Positions 32,190 through 46,173 are shown, counted from the first letter of the stretch. The stretch: 64,000 nucleotides of DNA from Diphasiastrum complanatum (GCA_029204225.1 CM055104.1:23160285-23224284); one strand, 5' to 3'. Notes: generated from the sequence alone by a model not told the origin. Numbers and translations: made by a program.

Positions 32190-33545
32190 TTGACATCTAA
32201 AATTAACTTTTGTCTTCTTGAGAAGATAAGCTGCCATCAACATAGACAGCTAGAATGATTATTTCATTTATGACATGCTTGATATAGACATTTGATTCAG
32301 CAAATAGAGGTTTGAAGCCTAAGGAACGTAGTGCTTTGTCCTTCTTTCTATACCATTGTCTTGCTGCTTGTTTCAGACCATAAATGCTTTTATTCATGTG
32401 ACATCCATATTTGGATATTCTTGGCTTACAAAACCAAGTGGTTGGTCCATGAATAAGTCGTCTTCCAATTCTGTGTGCAAGAATGCAGTTTTCTCATCCA
32501 CAATATGGATTTTCAGATCATGACTCACTGCATACACGAATAACAAGCGAATTGATGTATGTTTCACTACCGGTGAGAAAGTATCAGTGTAGTCAATCCC
32601 ATACTTCTGTAATAATCCTTTAGCAACCAACCTTGCTTTGTATCTAATGTTCTCTCCATCAGGACCTGTTTTGATCTTGTAGATCCACTTGCATTTGACT
32701 GGTTTTCTACCATAAGGTATAGGTGCAAGTGTCCATACATTGTTCTTATACATGGATGACATTTCGTCCTCCATTGCCTGAATCCAGCAATCTTTATCCG
32801 GTCCATCTATAGCTTCCTCGAATGTTTGAGATTCGTCAGAGAAACCACAAAATGCGATGGCTATATTAAAAACATCCTGACCATATCTTTCTGGTGGTTT
32901 TCGTTGTCTGTCAGATCTTCTGATAGGTGGTTTCGAGTTCGATTCTGCAGTTTTGAGTACGACGTTGTTTGTTGAAATTTGAACTGGTGATTCGAGTCTG
33001 TCAGGTACTCGATCTTGACCTCCCTTTGAATATGGTAATTCTCTTTCATCATCTGCTTGTTTTACTTCTGTCATCATTGGTAGCTCATAATACTTTTTGA
33101 GAATTTCATAGCCAACTAGATCACTGTCTGCTATGTATTTCGACTCATTGAATTTAACATCTCTAACAATTTTTATTCTGTTAGTAACACGATAATATGA
33201 CAAATGTAATTCGAATCCTACCAAAAAACCTTGTTTTGTCTTTTCATCGAGTTTCTTTCTCAGTTTATCTGGTATGTGCATATACACTACACATCCGAAT
33301 GTCCGTACATGTTCTAGATTTGGCTTCGACTTCCACCATATCTCATGAGGAGTTTTATCCGGTATTTGAGATTTCAGAATACGATTCTGTAGATAATTCG
33401 ATGTAGCCACTACTTCTGTCCACAACTGTTTTGGTGCTTTCGCATGAGCCAGCATACACCTAGCAGCTTCCATAAGTGTATGACTCCTTCGTTCAGCTAT
33501 TCCATTGTGTTGAGGTGTGTATGATGCAGTCTTCATATGCATAAT
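32190..33545 (-). pseudogene. copia integrase C-terminus and reverse transcriptase
   Basis: From 33545 leftwards: TASYTPQHNGIAERRSHTLM (catalytic Glu region), FGCVVYMHIPDKLRKKLDEK, KQGFLVGFELHLSYYRVTNR, a linker, then RT: CWIQAMEDEMSSMYKNNVWT, KCKWIYKIKTGPDGENIRYK, IHIVDEKTAFLHTELEDDLF, a frame break near 32394, KSIYGLKQAARQWYRKKDKA and ILAVYVDGSLSS. The catalytic YVDD is YVDG. The element is cut directly after it at about 32190. Confidence 0.92.
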
Positions 33546-33990
33546 ACCTCAATCAGTACAGTAAGCTTTGAACTCATTGGAAATGTACTGACCTCCACGA
33601 TCTGTGTGAATCTGCTTCAACTTATTGCTTGTCTGCTGCCCAGTTTGTATACCCAACAAATTTCTCGAAAGCTTCAAATTTTGTACGTATAAAGTATACT
33701 ACAGCGAACTTGTTGAAGTCATCGATAAATGTTATGAAGTACTTTGCATCACCCAACGACAATACTCCAAATGGTCCACAAATATCTGAATGCACAATTT
33801 CAAGTACCTTAGTTGCTTTATAAACATCCTTATTGAAAGGTGTTCTAGTCATCTTGCCTTTAAGACAGGATTCGCAGGTAGTTCGAATATCTCTACTTTT
33901 GATTTCGACTCCTTCAATTCTTTGACTTTTGTTGGCTTGGTACAAGGCTTCCATGTTCATGTGACATAGCCTCTTGTGCCACAAAATATC
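33546..33990 (-). pseudogene. copia integrase zinc finger and core
   Basis: Minus frame: LWHKRLCHMNMEALYQANKS with CESCLKGKMTRTPF (HHCC finger complete), VHSDICGPFGVLSLGDAKYF (first Asp), FITFIDDFNKFAVVYFIRTK, then a frame change, and IHTDRGGQYISNEFKAYCTD (second Asp), a TGA where Trp is usual, and GIMHMKTA continuing into the next segment. Confidence 0.9.
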
Positions 33991-34420
33991 TGTCGATTCT
34001 TGAGTTTGATTCGCTTGTTCGATTCTAGTTCAAATGTTCAAGTGATACAAATTTTCTTCTCTGTTGCCTTTAGCAACTAGGTTATCAAAATCTTCCTCGA
34101 ACAGTTTACAAGAGTTCTTTATAAAGGTTACTGACATGTCTGTATTGACTATCTTAGCTACGGATGGAAGATCGTTGTCAAGAGTAGGGACATAGAGAAC
34201 TTCCTCCAGTTTCTTGTCACCCTAATTCGTGTCCAGCCATAGTACACCAGTTCCATCAACCACGTGCTTAGAACCGTCTCCAAGTATAATGAATCTTGAA
34301 TAATGCGTCTTCTTGTACTCAGATAATACGAGGAAACAAAATGTGAGGTTGCTCTCAAATCAAGTACTACTTCTCGAATTGAATTTGTTGAACATCATAG
34401 ATCAGCACTAACATAATCTC
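33991..34420 (-). pseudogene. copia protease end and linker
   Basis: Minus strand pieces: RFIILGDGSKHVVDGTGVLW, KLEEVLYVPTLDNDLPSVAK, MSVTFIKNSCKLFEEDFDNL, equal in position to the protease tail at 45.1-45.3 kb. The D(S/T)GA active site is not recognisable; frameshifts and one stop intervene. Confidence 0.75.
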
Positions 34421-34499
34421 CTGAGTTTATTGTCATCTGCTGCTCTAGAGCATTTTGCTTTGTCTTCGACATAGTTTGAATCTGAAGGTTAGCTTCGAT

Positions 34500-35130
34500 T
34501 CTGTTCCTTTATATTTTTGGGATTCTGATAATAGTCTTCTGCTGCATGTTACCCCATTTATGACAATGAATGCATTCAATCTTTGGATTTAACCAACACT
34601 TATCTTCTGTGTGACCTAATCTTTTGCATCTATTGTAGATCTTCTTATCACTTAGAAGATCTGTTCTTCTGAGTAAATAGAGCATTTTCGGAATCACCAT
34701 TGTCGTCATAGCGTTCACGAGCTTCTACTTCCTCTTTGACTCCATCTATTGCCTTTTAAAGTGTCATTGTCGCAACTTTTGCCAATAAGGTTCGAGTTGT
34801 GTGGAATGACCTGGGTAGGGCTCGAAGAAAATAACTAAGCTATTTTTCCTTTGAAATTGCATTTTCCGCACCAAAGTTTTGCAAAGAAATAAACAGGTCT
34901 TTTAACTTTCATACGAATGTGTTCAGGTCTTTGCCGTCCCACTGTAGGTAAGTTAATTGGTCTTCCAAGGACATGATTTGATTACAAGGTCGAGTCTCAT
35001 TCTTGGTTTACAATTCTTCCCATAATTCTTTTGCGTTCAAAATTGATATAAGATCTAGTATTGTATTGTCATGCACTAAAGACAAAATAATTGATATAGC
35101 TTTGTCATTTCTCAAACTCCAACTTAGAAT
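34500..35130 (-). pseudogene. copia gag with degraded zinc knuckle
   Basis: Minus strand: ELWEELQTKNETRPCNQIMS, LEDQLTYLQWDGKDLNTFV, LSYFLRALPRSFHTTRTLLA, VKEEVEARERYDD, then the knuckle region YNRCKRLGHTEDKCWLNPKI and ECIHCHKWGN. The first knuckle has lost its leading Cys and the second its His. Closely related to the gag at 51.1-51.7 kb. Several stops. Confidence 0.85.
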
Positions 35131-35400
35131 TTGCTTTGCTCAGAAACACAAATCATGCTACACAGTAACACAGACAGAAAACACTCTACACAACAAGCTC
35201 ACATAGCAACTGTATTTCTCAAAATGAAATTACACTGTACATATAGTTGTTCACTCAGGCAACCCATGCATGACCCAGGTTGCCGTTGGTGGGATGAGTG
35301 TCCCGTCGACTTGCCTCGTGGCGAGGCCAACCGATCCTTATCCACTGATAGGACCCATAGTACAGTAACACAGTGATTCTACTTTAATTCTAACTCTCTC
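35131..35400 (-). repeat. 3' LTR-like fragment
   Basis: In minus orientation the copia coding end at 35456 is followed by AAGGGAGAGAG (35395-35405) and TTAGAATTAAAGTAG, the usual end-polypurine and LTR start of one copia group. About 260 bp of LTR remain before gag of the neighbouring element begins. Confidence 0.5.
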
Positions 35401-35451
35401 CCTTAAAGTAGAGTCTACTTTTTATATAGTCATATACATAACTTTAAAGTC

Positions 35452-36592
35452 AACAAATTTTAAGTACAGAAAGCTTTGATCTAAACTTATCAAACTTTTC
35501 TCCAGTAAGTGGCTTAGTGAAAATATCAGCTAGTTGTTCTTCTATGCTACAATGAACAACATGAATTTCACGACTCAATAGCCTCTCACGTATAAAGTGA
35601 TACTGAATCTCAATGTGTTTAGTTCTCGCATGGAACACTGGATTCTTTGCTAGCTGAATGCCACTCTGACTGTCGCTATGTAAAGTCGTGGGATTTTTCT
35701 GCTTCATGCCAATTTCTTCTAAGATTTGTCTCAACCATATAGCTTCATGTGCTGCACTACACATTGCCTTATACTCTGCTTCTGTGGTGGAAAGAGCAAT
35801 TGTACTTTGCTTCTTACTAGACCAGGAAAAGCAACTACCACAAAACTAGAATACATACCCTGTGGTGGATCTACGATCATCATAGTCACCTCCCCAATCC
35901 ACATCCACATAGCCACACAACTTAGGTAAACCATCATGCTTCCTGTAAATCAAGCCATACTCTGAAGTGCCTTTCACATAACGCAAAATGCGTTTAGCTG
36001 CCTTCCAATGCGTTTCCGTAGGTGCTACCATAAAATGACTTACAATGCCAACAACATAGCATATATCTGGTCTAGTTGTGGTAAGGTAAATCAAGCTTCC
36101 TACTAACTGTCTATACAATGCAGCATCAAATGACTGTGACTCATCAAGCTTAGAAAGCCTTTTACCTGGTTCATTAGGAGTGTTTACTGGTTTGCAATCC
36201 TGAAACCTAAACATGTGCAGCAACTCTTTGACATACTTCACCTGTGTTAAACCCACTTCATGTCCTTCTTGCCACACTTCTACTCCAAGGTAGTAATGCA
36301 TCAGGCTGAGATTTGTCATCTCGAATTGTTCCATGAGGTCTTTCTTGATCATGTCTATCATCTCTTGATTATTTTCCGTAATAATCAAGTCATCAACATA
36401 AAAAGCAATCAAAGCAACCATACCATCAAAGCATAAGACATATAGATTTGGATTAGAATGTATTCTCACCATCCCCTTTGAGTAAAAGTAGGCATCAATC
36501 CTGCTATACCACGCACGTGGTGCTTGTTTAAGACCGTAAAGCGCTTTCTTCAAGCGACATACTTTATTTTCCTGTCCCTTCACTACAAAGCC
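35452..36592 (-). pseudogene. copia reverse transcriptase and RNase H, one stop
   Basis: The best preserved copia pol in the window. Minus strand from 36592: GFVVKGQENKVCRLKKALYG, LKQAPRAWYSRIDAYFYSKG, ALIAFYVDDLIITENNQEMI (intact YVDD), GVEVWQEGHEVGLTQVKYVK, RQLVGSLIYLTTTRPDICYV, WKAAKRILRYVKGTSEYGLI, then RNase H with CGYVDVDWGGD (Asp), STTEAEYKAMCSAAHEAIWL (Glu), LHSDSQSGIQLAKNPVFHAR (Asp) and LADIFTKPL. One TAG at about 35847 interrupts it. RT is cut at 36592 where gypsy sequence begins. Confidence 0.93.
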
Positions 36593-37677
36593 TATCCATG
36601 CTAATAATACTCGTCCAATGCTGCGTGGGAATGAATAGTGGATGCAATAAGCCTGGTTGCTTAAGATGTTCCACCTTATTCACTTGACAAGAAATACATT
36701 TCTGCACGTACATGTATATAACTTTCTTCATACCAGCCCATTTGAATAGCTTGCGGATGGTTTGATATGTCATCAAAATTCCACTACGCCCAACACTTGG
36801 AGATGAGTGTAGCTCATATAACACTTGCGGAATGAACTTAGATTTAGGAGCAAGCACAACTCTAGAATTGTTGTACAACAATATTTGTCCTTGTTTCTTA
36901 TAATGGGAATGAACAATTGAGTTGGAAACTTGAGTTTCCTCCCAAATCTCTTTCAAGTCTGGATCCTCCATATATTCCACTTTAATGTCTTTTATCCAAT
37001 CTGCACTCAATGCAGTTATTGAAGAGATTGTGCCGAATCTCAAATATGACCACAACATTCTGTGCTCTTCCGTTAGGATAATCCAAAATTTTGTTTTGAT
37101 GTTCCGCCAAGTATATGCCACATATTCTGTAGATTTCGAAGATGCATTCATCTGCAAAGACCATATTCTCAATAATGCATCTGCAACCACAATGTCCTTT
37201 CCTTTTAGATATTCAATGTTAAAATCATAAGAATGAACTTGTGATAACCATCTCTTCTGCTTGTCATTCAATTGCTTTTGGCTCAAGAAATATTTCAGAC
37301 TATGATGGTCACTTTTAATCAAGAATTTAGAACCATATAAATAGTGTCGCCATTTCTTAAGAGCATGCACAATTGCCAACATCTCCTTATCATGAGTAAG
37401 ATATGACACTTTCTTATCAGTGAGTTTCCTACTTTCATAAGCAATGACTCCATCTGATTGGCTCAAAATAGCTCCCAATCCTGTGCCACTGGCGTCCACT
37501 GTAACCATGAAAGGTAAGTTGAAACTGGGTTGCACTAGTAATGGATTTGTTACCAACGATTCCTTAAGAGCTTCAAAAGCCATTTGAGTTTTCTCATTCC
37601 ATTCAAACTTGTCCTTTCTCGGAAGATGGGTAAGCGGTACAGCTACTTTTGAGAAGTCCTAAATGAATCTTCTAAGT
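36593..37677 (-). pseudogene. gypsy RT tail, RNase H and integrase zinc finger
   Basis: Minus strand from 37677: HLRRFI, a stop, DFSKVAVPLTHLPRKDKFEW, MAFEALKESLVTNPLLVQPS, RNase H with FMVTVDASGTGLGAILSQSD, LTHDKEMLAIVHALKKWRHY and LIKSDHHSLKYFLSQKQLND, then the integrase finger (H...H, KCISCQVNKVEH). It ends at WTSIISMD, the start of the integrase core, where copia RT takes over with no gap. Apart from one stop near the RT end the frame is open for more than 330 codons. Confidence 0.92.
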
Positions 37678-38280
37678 GTCAAGGGTCTTAAAGTCACCGT
37701 TGAACTTTGGAATGGTTATCTTATCCTTGTACTCCCGAGTATCGAAGTGGTTCCGTTGTTCATGAAGTCTCGTGGACTGTTGCACTCATTGTTCAGACAT
37801 TCCCCTGTCATTACCAAGTCTGACCGGATATTCCATATGACTCTGTAATACATGCTTTCCCTTGTCCATGTCAATTCTCCGGACATTTTGAGAGGATGTT
37901 ACATTTTGCAATGGAGATGATAGTCGGAACGATGTAGATGGCTCATTAGATCTCTGATCAGCTCCCGCTAGTTTGTCTTGCCTACCAGCTAGGCTATCAA
38001 ACAATTTGTCCCATTTCTGCCTCATCAGCAAGTCAATTTCTTTCCATTGCTTGCAGCATTGTAACTATCAGATCTTGTGTAACCTGCATTTTACTTGGTA
38101 TGTTTTCTTGCTGGTTTGAAACCTACAGTTCTTCCATCGTTTCATCAGTAGGCAAGTTGTCTTAAGGTGGGCTATTTTTATCCACTGTCTGTTTTCATTT
38201 ACCACCCATTCTGAAGTGTTATAGCAGTAATTTGGATAGTCTCGGTGAATTTGTCTTATCGTTCTATACACTTTTAGTTT
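37678..38280 (-). pseudogene. unassigned, possible gag N-terminal fragment
   Basis: A minus frame at 37786-38031 (MLMRQKWDKLFDSLAGRQDK, then GKHVLQSHMEYPVRLGNDRG) has the charged, helical look of a gag N-terminus but no decisive motif. It abuts the gypsy RT tail at about 37678, implying deletion of gag, protease and RT between them. Confidence 0.35.
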
Positions 38281-39290
38281 CTGCTTTGCTGAATTCTGAG
38301 CTCAAACTAGAAAGTTATGGATTTTTTTCAAGAACTAGAAAGTGAATTAATTGAAACTTAGAATAGGGATCTTTACAAAAGTTTTACAAATTGGAATTGA
38401 TAACACTTTGAAGTCCTTAAAACATATCAGTGCTCGTGGAAGATTGTGAAACCCGTAAGAAATTTACAATTTACGGCAAAGGAGAGAATATGAGAGAGAA
38501 TATTCGAGGGAATATGCTTAGGGAATATTCTAGACGAATGTTCACATAAGAGACAGGGCTGGGCAGGAGGCATGAGAGCAGGGAGCAAAAAAGAGAGAGT
38601 CGGGAGACGGGGGTCGTGTGCGAAGAAGCGAGGCCGACGGGAGGGAGTGGGACCAGGCAGGCAGAGGGAACGCGAGGGGACGATGGCCGTGAGCAAAGAG
38701 AGAGAGTAGGGGGGCGTCGCGGTTAGGGTTAGGGGAGAGAGAGCGATGGGAAGGCGCGGGGGGGTCGCGTTTAGGGTTAGGTTAGTCTATTTTTTTTTAT
38801 TTAGCCTTAGAGATATTAGGGTTTTAAAAACTGGGCAGGGTGTGTCTCTGTTTTTTAGCACTCCTCATTGTCCTAAACCTAGTGGGCGAACATAGGGTTA
38901 CAGCTGGTTTTTTTTTCTTGTTATTTTTTAGGTTAAAAATCTGGCGAACCTTCAAAATGAAAGGCTAAAATTTTCTTACAAAAGAAACAAAACTTCAAGT
39001 TTAAAGAATTGAAGTGCTTTTCTCTCACTTGAAAAAATTCACAAAAAAAACTTCCGAAATTCTGGCTAGCTTGACCCATCTCCACTAATTTGATCATAAC
39101 TTTCTTAATATTGATCCAAATCACACAAACTTAGTACTTCTGAAAAGCTAACAACAAGCTCTATCAGCTTTAAAGATCAAATCAATGATTGAGTGTGATT
39201 TGATAAGTCTAATTAACCACAGAACAGGTCTGAAAATTTTGAAGAAAGAAAACTACCAAAACTAGAGCTAGGAATAAAAAATTGTCATAA
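38281..39290 (-). other. GC-rich leader or LTR-like segment
   Basis: No coding. Between 38550 and 38800 the plus strand is purine and G-rich with TTAGGG words (38722-38733, 38770-38781, 38817-38822), i.e. telobox-like AACCCTAA on the minus strand. At 38496-38540 GAATATTC and GAATGTTC words resemble heat-shock elements. It may be an LTR or a host promoter/5' UTR in minus orientation. Confidence 0.35.
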
Positions 39291-39294
39291 CTTT

Positions 39295-40180
39295 TTGGAT
39301 ACTAATCCAAATGACCTGTCTAGATATCCATTTAAAAATGCATTAGAGACATCTAGTTGAAGAACTTGCCAATCGAAAAAACAAGCAATAGAAATTATGA
39401 TTCTAATTGATACCATCTTTGCAACTGGAGCAAAAGTCTCCTCATAATCGAGTCCATAAACTTGAGCAAAACTCTTAGCACAAAGCCTAGCCTTGTACTT
39501 GTTGATTGTGCCATCTTGATTATACTTGACTCGAAAAACCCACTTGCAACCAATGGTGTGCTTGTTGGATAAAAGATCCACAAGCTCCCATGTCCTGTTG
39601 GCCATCAAAGCATCATATTCTTCCTTCATGGCAAGATACCATTCCTTCGAATTGAGTGCATCATATACATCTTTTGGCTCCTCATTTGGAATAAATAAGC
39701 ACAATTAGTGGAGTTGATTTCCACTTGCTTGCCTATATCTTCATAAGTAAGCCTCCTAGGGTGAAAAGATTCGAGGTGACTCCTCCTCAATACATGATAG
39801 TCTTCAAGGGTGATGATTTGTGTATCTTTGTGAGAATCTTTGAACTCGGCCTCCTCAAGAATGTATTTTTGATCCTCATGGAATATAACATCCCTACTCT
39901 CAATTGTAGTTGAGGTAGAGGGAACATAGATTCTGTAAGCTTTCTTGTTGGATGCATATCCAACCACAATCCCTTTAATAGAATTAGGATCATTTCTTTT
40001 CCTTGTTTCCAAGCGTACATGAACAAAGCAAGCACAACAAAAAACTCTAAGGTGATCTACCTTAGGTTTCTTCTTAAACAAGACTTTAAAAGGTGATTTT
40101 CCAACAAGTGCATTGTGAGGTAATCTATTGCACAAATAGTTTGCACAATTTATAGCTTCACCCCAATATTCTATAGGCAA
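39295..40180 (-). pseudogene. copia integrase C-terminus and RT N-terminal part
   Basis: Minus strand from 40180: IEYWGEAINCANYLCNRLPH, GKSPFKVLFKKKPKVDHLRV, SIKGIVVGYASNKKAYRIYV, IESRDVIFHED, a frame change near 39700, then RT: EPKDVYDALNSKEWYLAMKE, GCKWVFRVKYNQDGTINKYK, YEETFAPVAKMVSIRIIISI and VLQLDVSNAFLNGYLDR. It stops before the catalytic YVDD. The family differs from those at 13.3 and 32.2 kb. Confidence 0.92.
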
Positions 40181-40969
40181 AGAAGCTTCAGCTCGGATTG
40201 CTTTAGCACATTCACATAAAGATCTGTTTTTCCTCTCAACAACTCCATTTTGAGATGGAGAATAAGCACAATAAACGCTCTCTTTATTTCTTCACCTTCA
40301 CAATATTCATGAAACGACCTCCTCCATCACATCTTAAAGCTTTAACTTTGAAAGAAAACTGTTTCTCAACATAAGCTTTGAAGATTAGGAAGTGATCAAA
40401 TACCATAGCTTTTGAAGAAAGTAGATACAACTAAGTATATCTAGTAAAGTCATCAATAAAGGTGACAAAACATGTTGCACCACCAATACCTTTAGAAGAG
40501 GAAAAACGAACATCCGAGTGTATAAGCTCCAAAAAATGAGTAGTCTTGATAAAAGACTTCTCATATGGCTTTCTGTGTGATTTTGCAATAGCACAAGCCT
40601 CACAAGGCTTGAAATCTTTGGAAAGAGATTTTGGAAGACCAATAGACTTCACTTTCTTGACCATAGAAGACATAGATTTAAAGTTAGGATGCCCCAACCT
40701 TCTATGCCACAACTCTTCCTTAGATAACAAAGCAATCTCACAAAAGTTTGCATTCTCATAAGAATTCAATTTAAAAATTCCACCACATCTAGATCCATTA
40801 GGTAGGATCTCATCATTATTCTTGATAAAGCAAGTATTGGAGTTGAACTTTACATCACAACCATTATCAAGCCACTGATCATCATTACAGAATAATCCAT
40901 GTACATTGTTACAAAAGATGCCTGTAAGGGCGTTGACTCCACTGGATGTTAGATGATCAGTGCATTGGA
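40181..40969 (-). pseudogene. copia protease tail, zinc finger and integrase core
   Basis: Minus strand: NGSRCGGIFKLNSYENANFC, ELWHRRLGHPNFKSMSSMVK with CEACAIAKSHRKPYEKS (HHCC finger complete), LELIHSDVRFSSSKGIGGAT (first Asp), CFVTFIDDFTRYT. Frameshifts occur near 40430 and 40300, and the second and third catalytic regions (about 40210-40330) are broken. Confidence 0.88.
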
Positions 40970-41055
40970 ATCCTAAGTTAATCTACTTACAGTCCCTCAG
41001 AAGGTAGCCGTTATCCTAAGTTAATCTACTTATAGTCCCTCAGAAGGTTGCCGTT
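40970..41055. repeat. 43-bp tandem duplication
   Basis: Two copies starting ATCCTAAGTTAATCTACTTA at 40970 and 41013, differing at two or three positions. Confidence 0.9.
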
Positions 41056-43701
<2,646 letters not shown>

Positions 43702-44686
43702 ATGGACAAGCTTGATAGAGCCAATTACCATATGTGGAAATTTAAGATGAAAACATAGTGCTAATGGCGAAGGAGTTGTATGACGTTGTTACAAGTGCAG
43801 AAGAGAAACCCAAAGCTGACAATGCAGCAATCTCAGATGGAAGCTAAAGAATGGAAAAGCATTTGCGCTGATCATCCTCAACATTTCGGATACTCAGATT
43901 GGCCACATATCCGAAGCCCAAACATTCAAAGAAGTCTGGGACATCTTGAGCACATTATACGAAGTGCGAGATATAGCTTCCAAGCTACATCTTAGGAAGA
44001 AATTTTACTCCCTCAAGATGGCAAATGGTGATTCCCTACAGAATCACATCAACCAATTCAAGAACCTGCTAAAGCAAATAGCTGTTGTCGGATCTATCAT
44101 TGATGATCAAGACGCATTGATGCAATTGCTTACAAGCTTGCCAAGCTCATACGACAGCTGGGTGATGATCATCATGACACATCCAGAGTTGACTCTTTCA
44201 AGAGTCATCACAATGTTGTTGAAGGAAGACACGTGGAGGAACGAAGCCTCTAGTTCCTCAGCTGATTCTCACGCTTTGTACACCAACAAGAGCACGACTA
44301 AACAGAAGAAGAAGAAAGGCTCGAAGCAATCAAAGCAAGACCAGAAACCAGCACAGCACAAAGAACAATCGAATCTGCAAACAAAGAAGAAGTTGTTCTG
44401 AAGATACTACAAGAGAAACAACCACGAGATCCAAGACTATCGGATACTACAAGCTAAGAAGAACAACAAGGGACAGTCGAATCAAGTGGCCAATGCAGTT
44501 ACAGAAGCTCCACAACCCATTCAAGAAATGGATCATGATGCCGTCATGACCAGCCATCAAGGAGCATCTAACGACAGTTCTTGGTTCCTGGATTCCGGTG
44601 CCACTCAGCATATGACCAGCCACATTGGTTGTTTCGAGTCATATACACCCTATAGTACCAACAAATACGTTCATCTTGGCGATAAT
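43702..44686 (+). pseudogene. copia gag and protease start
   Basis: From ATG 43702: MDKLDRANYHMWKFKMKT, a frame change, LKNGKAFALIILNISDTQIG, FKEVWDILSTLYEVRDIASK, KMANGDSLQNHINQFKNLLK, MQLLTSLPSSYDSWVMIIMT and a Lys-rich tail, a stop at 44399-44401, then the protease SSWFLDSGATQHMTSHIGCF with an intact DSGA active site. It ends at YVHLGDN where an LTR fragment starts at 44687. The gag half is the parent type of the fusions at 16.0-16.4 and 29.0-29.6 kb. Confidence 0.92.
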
Positions 44687-45085
44687 TGTGAAGTTTTTAG
44701 CACGTGTGAACTTCACCACACACCTTACAGGATCTTTATGAGGTGTTGTGATTGCACAAGATTGATCAATGAACAGATTACTTGAAAAATTTAAGGCAAG
44801 AGCACAATGACATACACCAGACTGAAAAAACTATCTTCTTACTATGAGAATTGGATATCAGAAATTATTCTAAGTGCTCACTATGGAGAAAACAGCCTGC
44901 TCTAGGATAGAGAGAGAAAATCAACACATAAAACTCAGGTAGAGAGAGAATGAGCCCAAAACACCAAAATCTCAATATTCACAATATAGCAAAACATGCC
45001 AAAGTTTTCCTACATCAAAGAGGCTCGAATTCCTATAGTGGAGTTGCATGGAAAGTCCACTTTACTTAGTTAACTCAACTTGTAA
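44687..45085 (-). repeat. copia LTR fragment (same family as 28281-29010)
   Basis: Starts TGTGAAGTTTTTAGCAC exactly like the plus-strand left end of the LTRs at 15251 and 28281. Similarity fades at about 45060-45085, so only some 400 of 730 bp remain. It interrupts copia protease coding sequence. Confidence 0.8.
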
Positions 45086-45656
45086 GTACTGATCCATCAA
45101 GATTCATTGTTCTTGGAGATGGATCCAAACATCAAGTGAACGATATTGGTTTACTGTGGCTCAACACGAATGGCAGAGACAGATGACTCAAAGACGTCCT
45201 GTTCGTGCCTACACTGTAGCAGGACTTGTTTTCTTTGGATGGAAGGATGCGTGTGACGTTTTCTGACGAAGCATGCAACATTGTTGATGCTAGTATCAGT
45301 ACCCTGATTACTCAAGACAAAAAAAAAGATAATATGTATCACCTGAAGGTACGCCTACCTACAGATCAATTGCATTAGACTCATGATGATTTGCCAGACT
45401 CTATGGCACAAGAGACTATGCCATATGCACTCAATGACACTTTACCAAGCAAGCCATCATGGAACAATTACAGGGGTCAACATCTCGAATGCGAACAATT
45501 CGACCACCTATGATGCATGCCTGAAGGGTAAGATGTCTCGTACTCCATTTGTCAAAGACTCCTACAGAATGACCCAGATTATGGAGTTAGTGCATTCTGA
45601 CATATGTGGGTCTTTCAATGTGATCTCAGTAGGAGGCTTGAAATATTACATTACCT
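45086..45656 (+). pseudogene. copia protease tail, zinc finger and integrase start
   Basis: Plus strand: RFIVLGDGSKHQVNDIGLLW, LKDVLFVPTL, DASISTLITQDKKKDNMYHL, frameshift, then TLWHKRLCHMHSMTLYQASH, YDACLKGKMSRTPFVKDSYR, QIMELVHSDICGSFNVISVG (first Asp) and LKYYITF. It is cut at about 45657 by the LTR-like DNA that follows. The zinc finger has lost its first Cys (YDAC). Confidence 0.88.
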
Positions 45657-46158
45657 TCACCAGAATATCCATTGTAGGCTTTGTAGGCCCAAAAGAAGCT
45701 ATTAGCCTTAAGAACAAGGCGGTTCTCTCTTTAGGCCCTTCAAAGTAATTAATAAGGATAATAGGCCACTAAGGGCCCAATGTAGGCTAAATAATGCTTA
45801 ACAAGGGTTAGCTATCCTTCAAGATAGTTATGTTTAGTTAAGTAAGAGCATTGCCTATAACTAGGCAAGAGACATCAACTTTTGAATCTTTTGGCTCATT
45901 TACAAGTGAGAGCTTCTAGCTTCTTTGTGAATGTGAGCCATAGGGATCTCCATTGCTAGGTCTCATGTGCCTTATCCACATGAATCAATGCTCATGTTCA
46001 TATTTTGTACTCTTTCTTTCATTACTACTGTGATTCTATGGTGATCTCCATGTTTCTAGCTTTCTATTGATATGCTATTATGATTGTCTTGTTCTCTTCT
46101 TGCTTCTAGCTTTACTTCATTGTAATTGCTATTAGTTTGGGATTTGACACATAAAATT
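45657..46158 (+). repeat. putative copia 5' LTR
   Basis: Non-coding segment interrupting the integrase, ending just before a perfect primer-binding site at 46162. A likely start is TGTAGGCTTTGTAGG at 45673 and end GATTTGACACA at about 46152. The T-rich second half fits a U5/leader. Confidence 0.6.
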
Positions 46159-46161
46159 TCT

Positions 46162-46173
46162 TGGTATCAGAGC
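46162..46173 (+). other. initiator-Met tRNA primer-binding site
   Basis: TGGTATCAGAGC, a perfect match to the standard plant copia primer site. Confidence 0.85.

Noticed and set aside
38427-38696. Pro/Leu-rich minus ORF in GC-rich DNA as a host gene first exon
   Set aside because: GC-rich pyrimidine DNA gives such frames by chance; no conserved text. The region is kept only as a regulatory curiosity.
38720-38782. TTAGGG words as an interstitial telomere
   Set aside because: Only a few dispersed units, not an array; telobox-like words are common in plant leaders.
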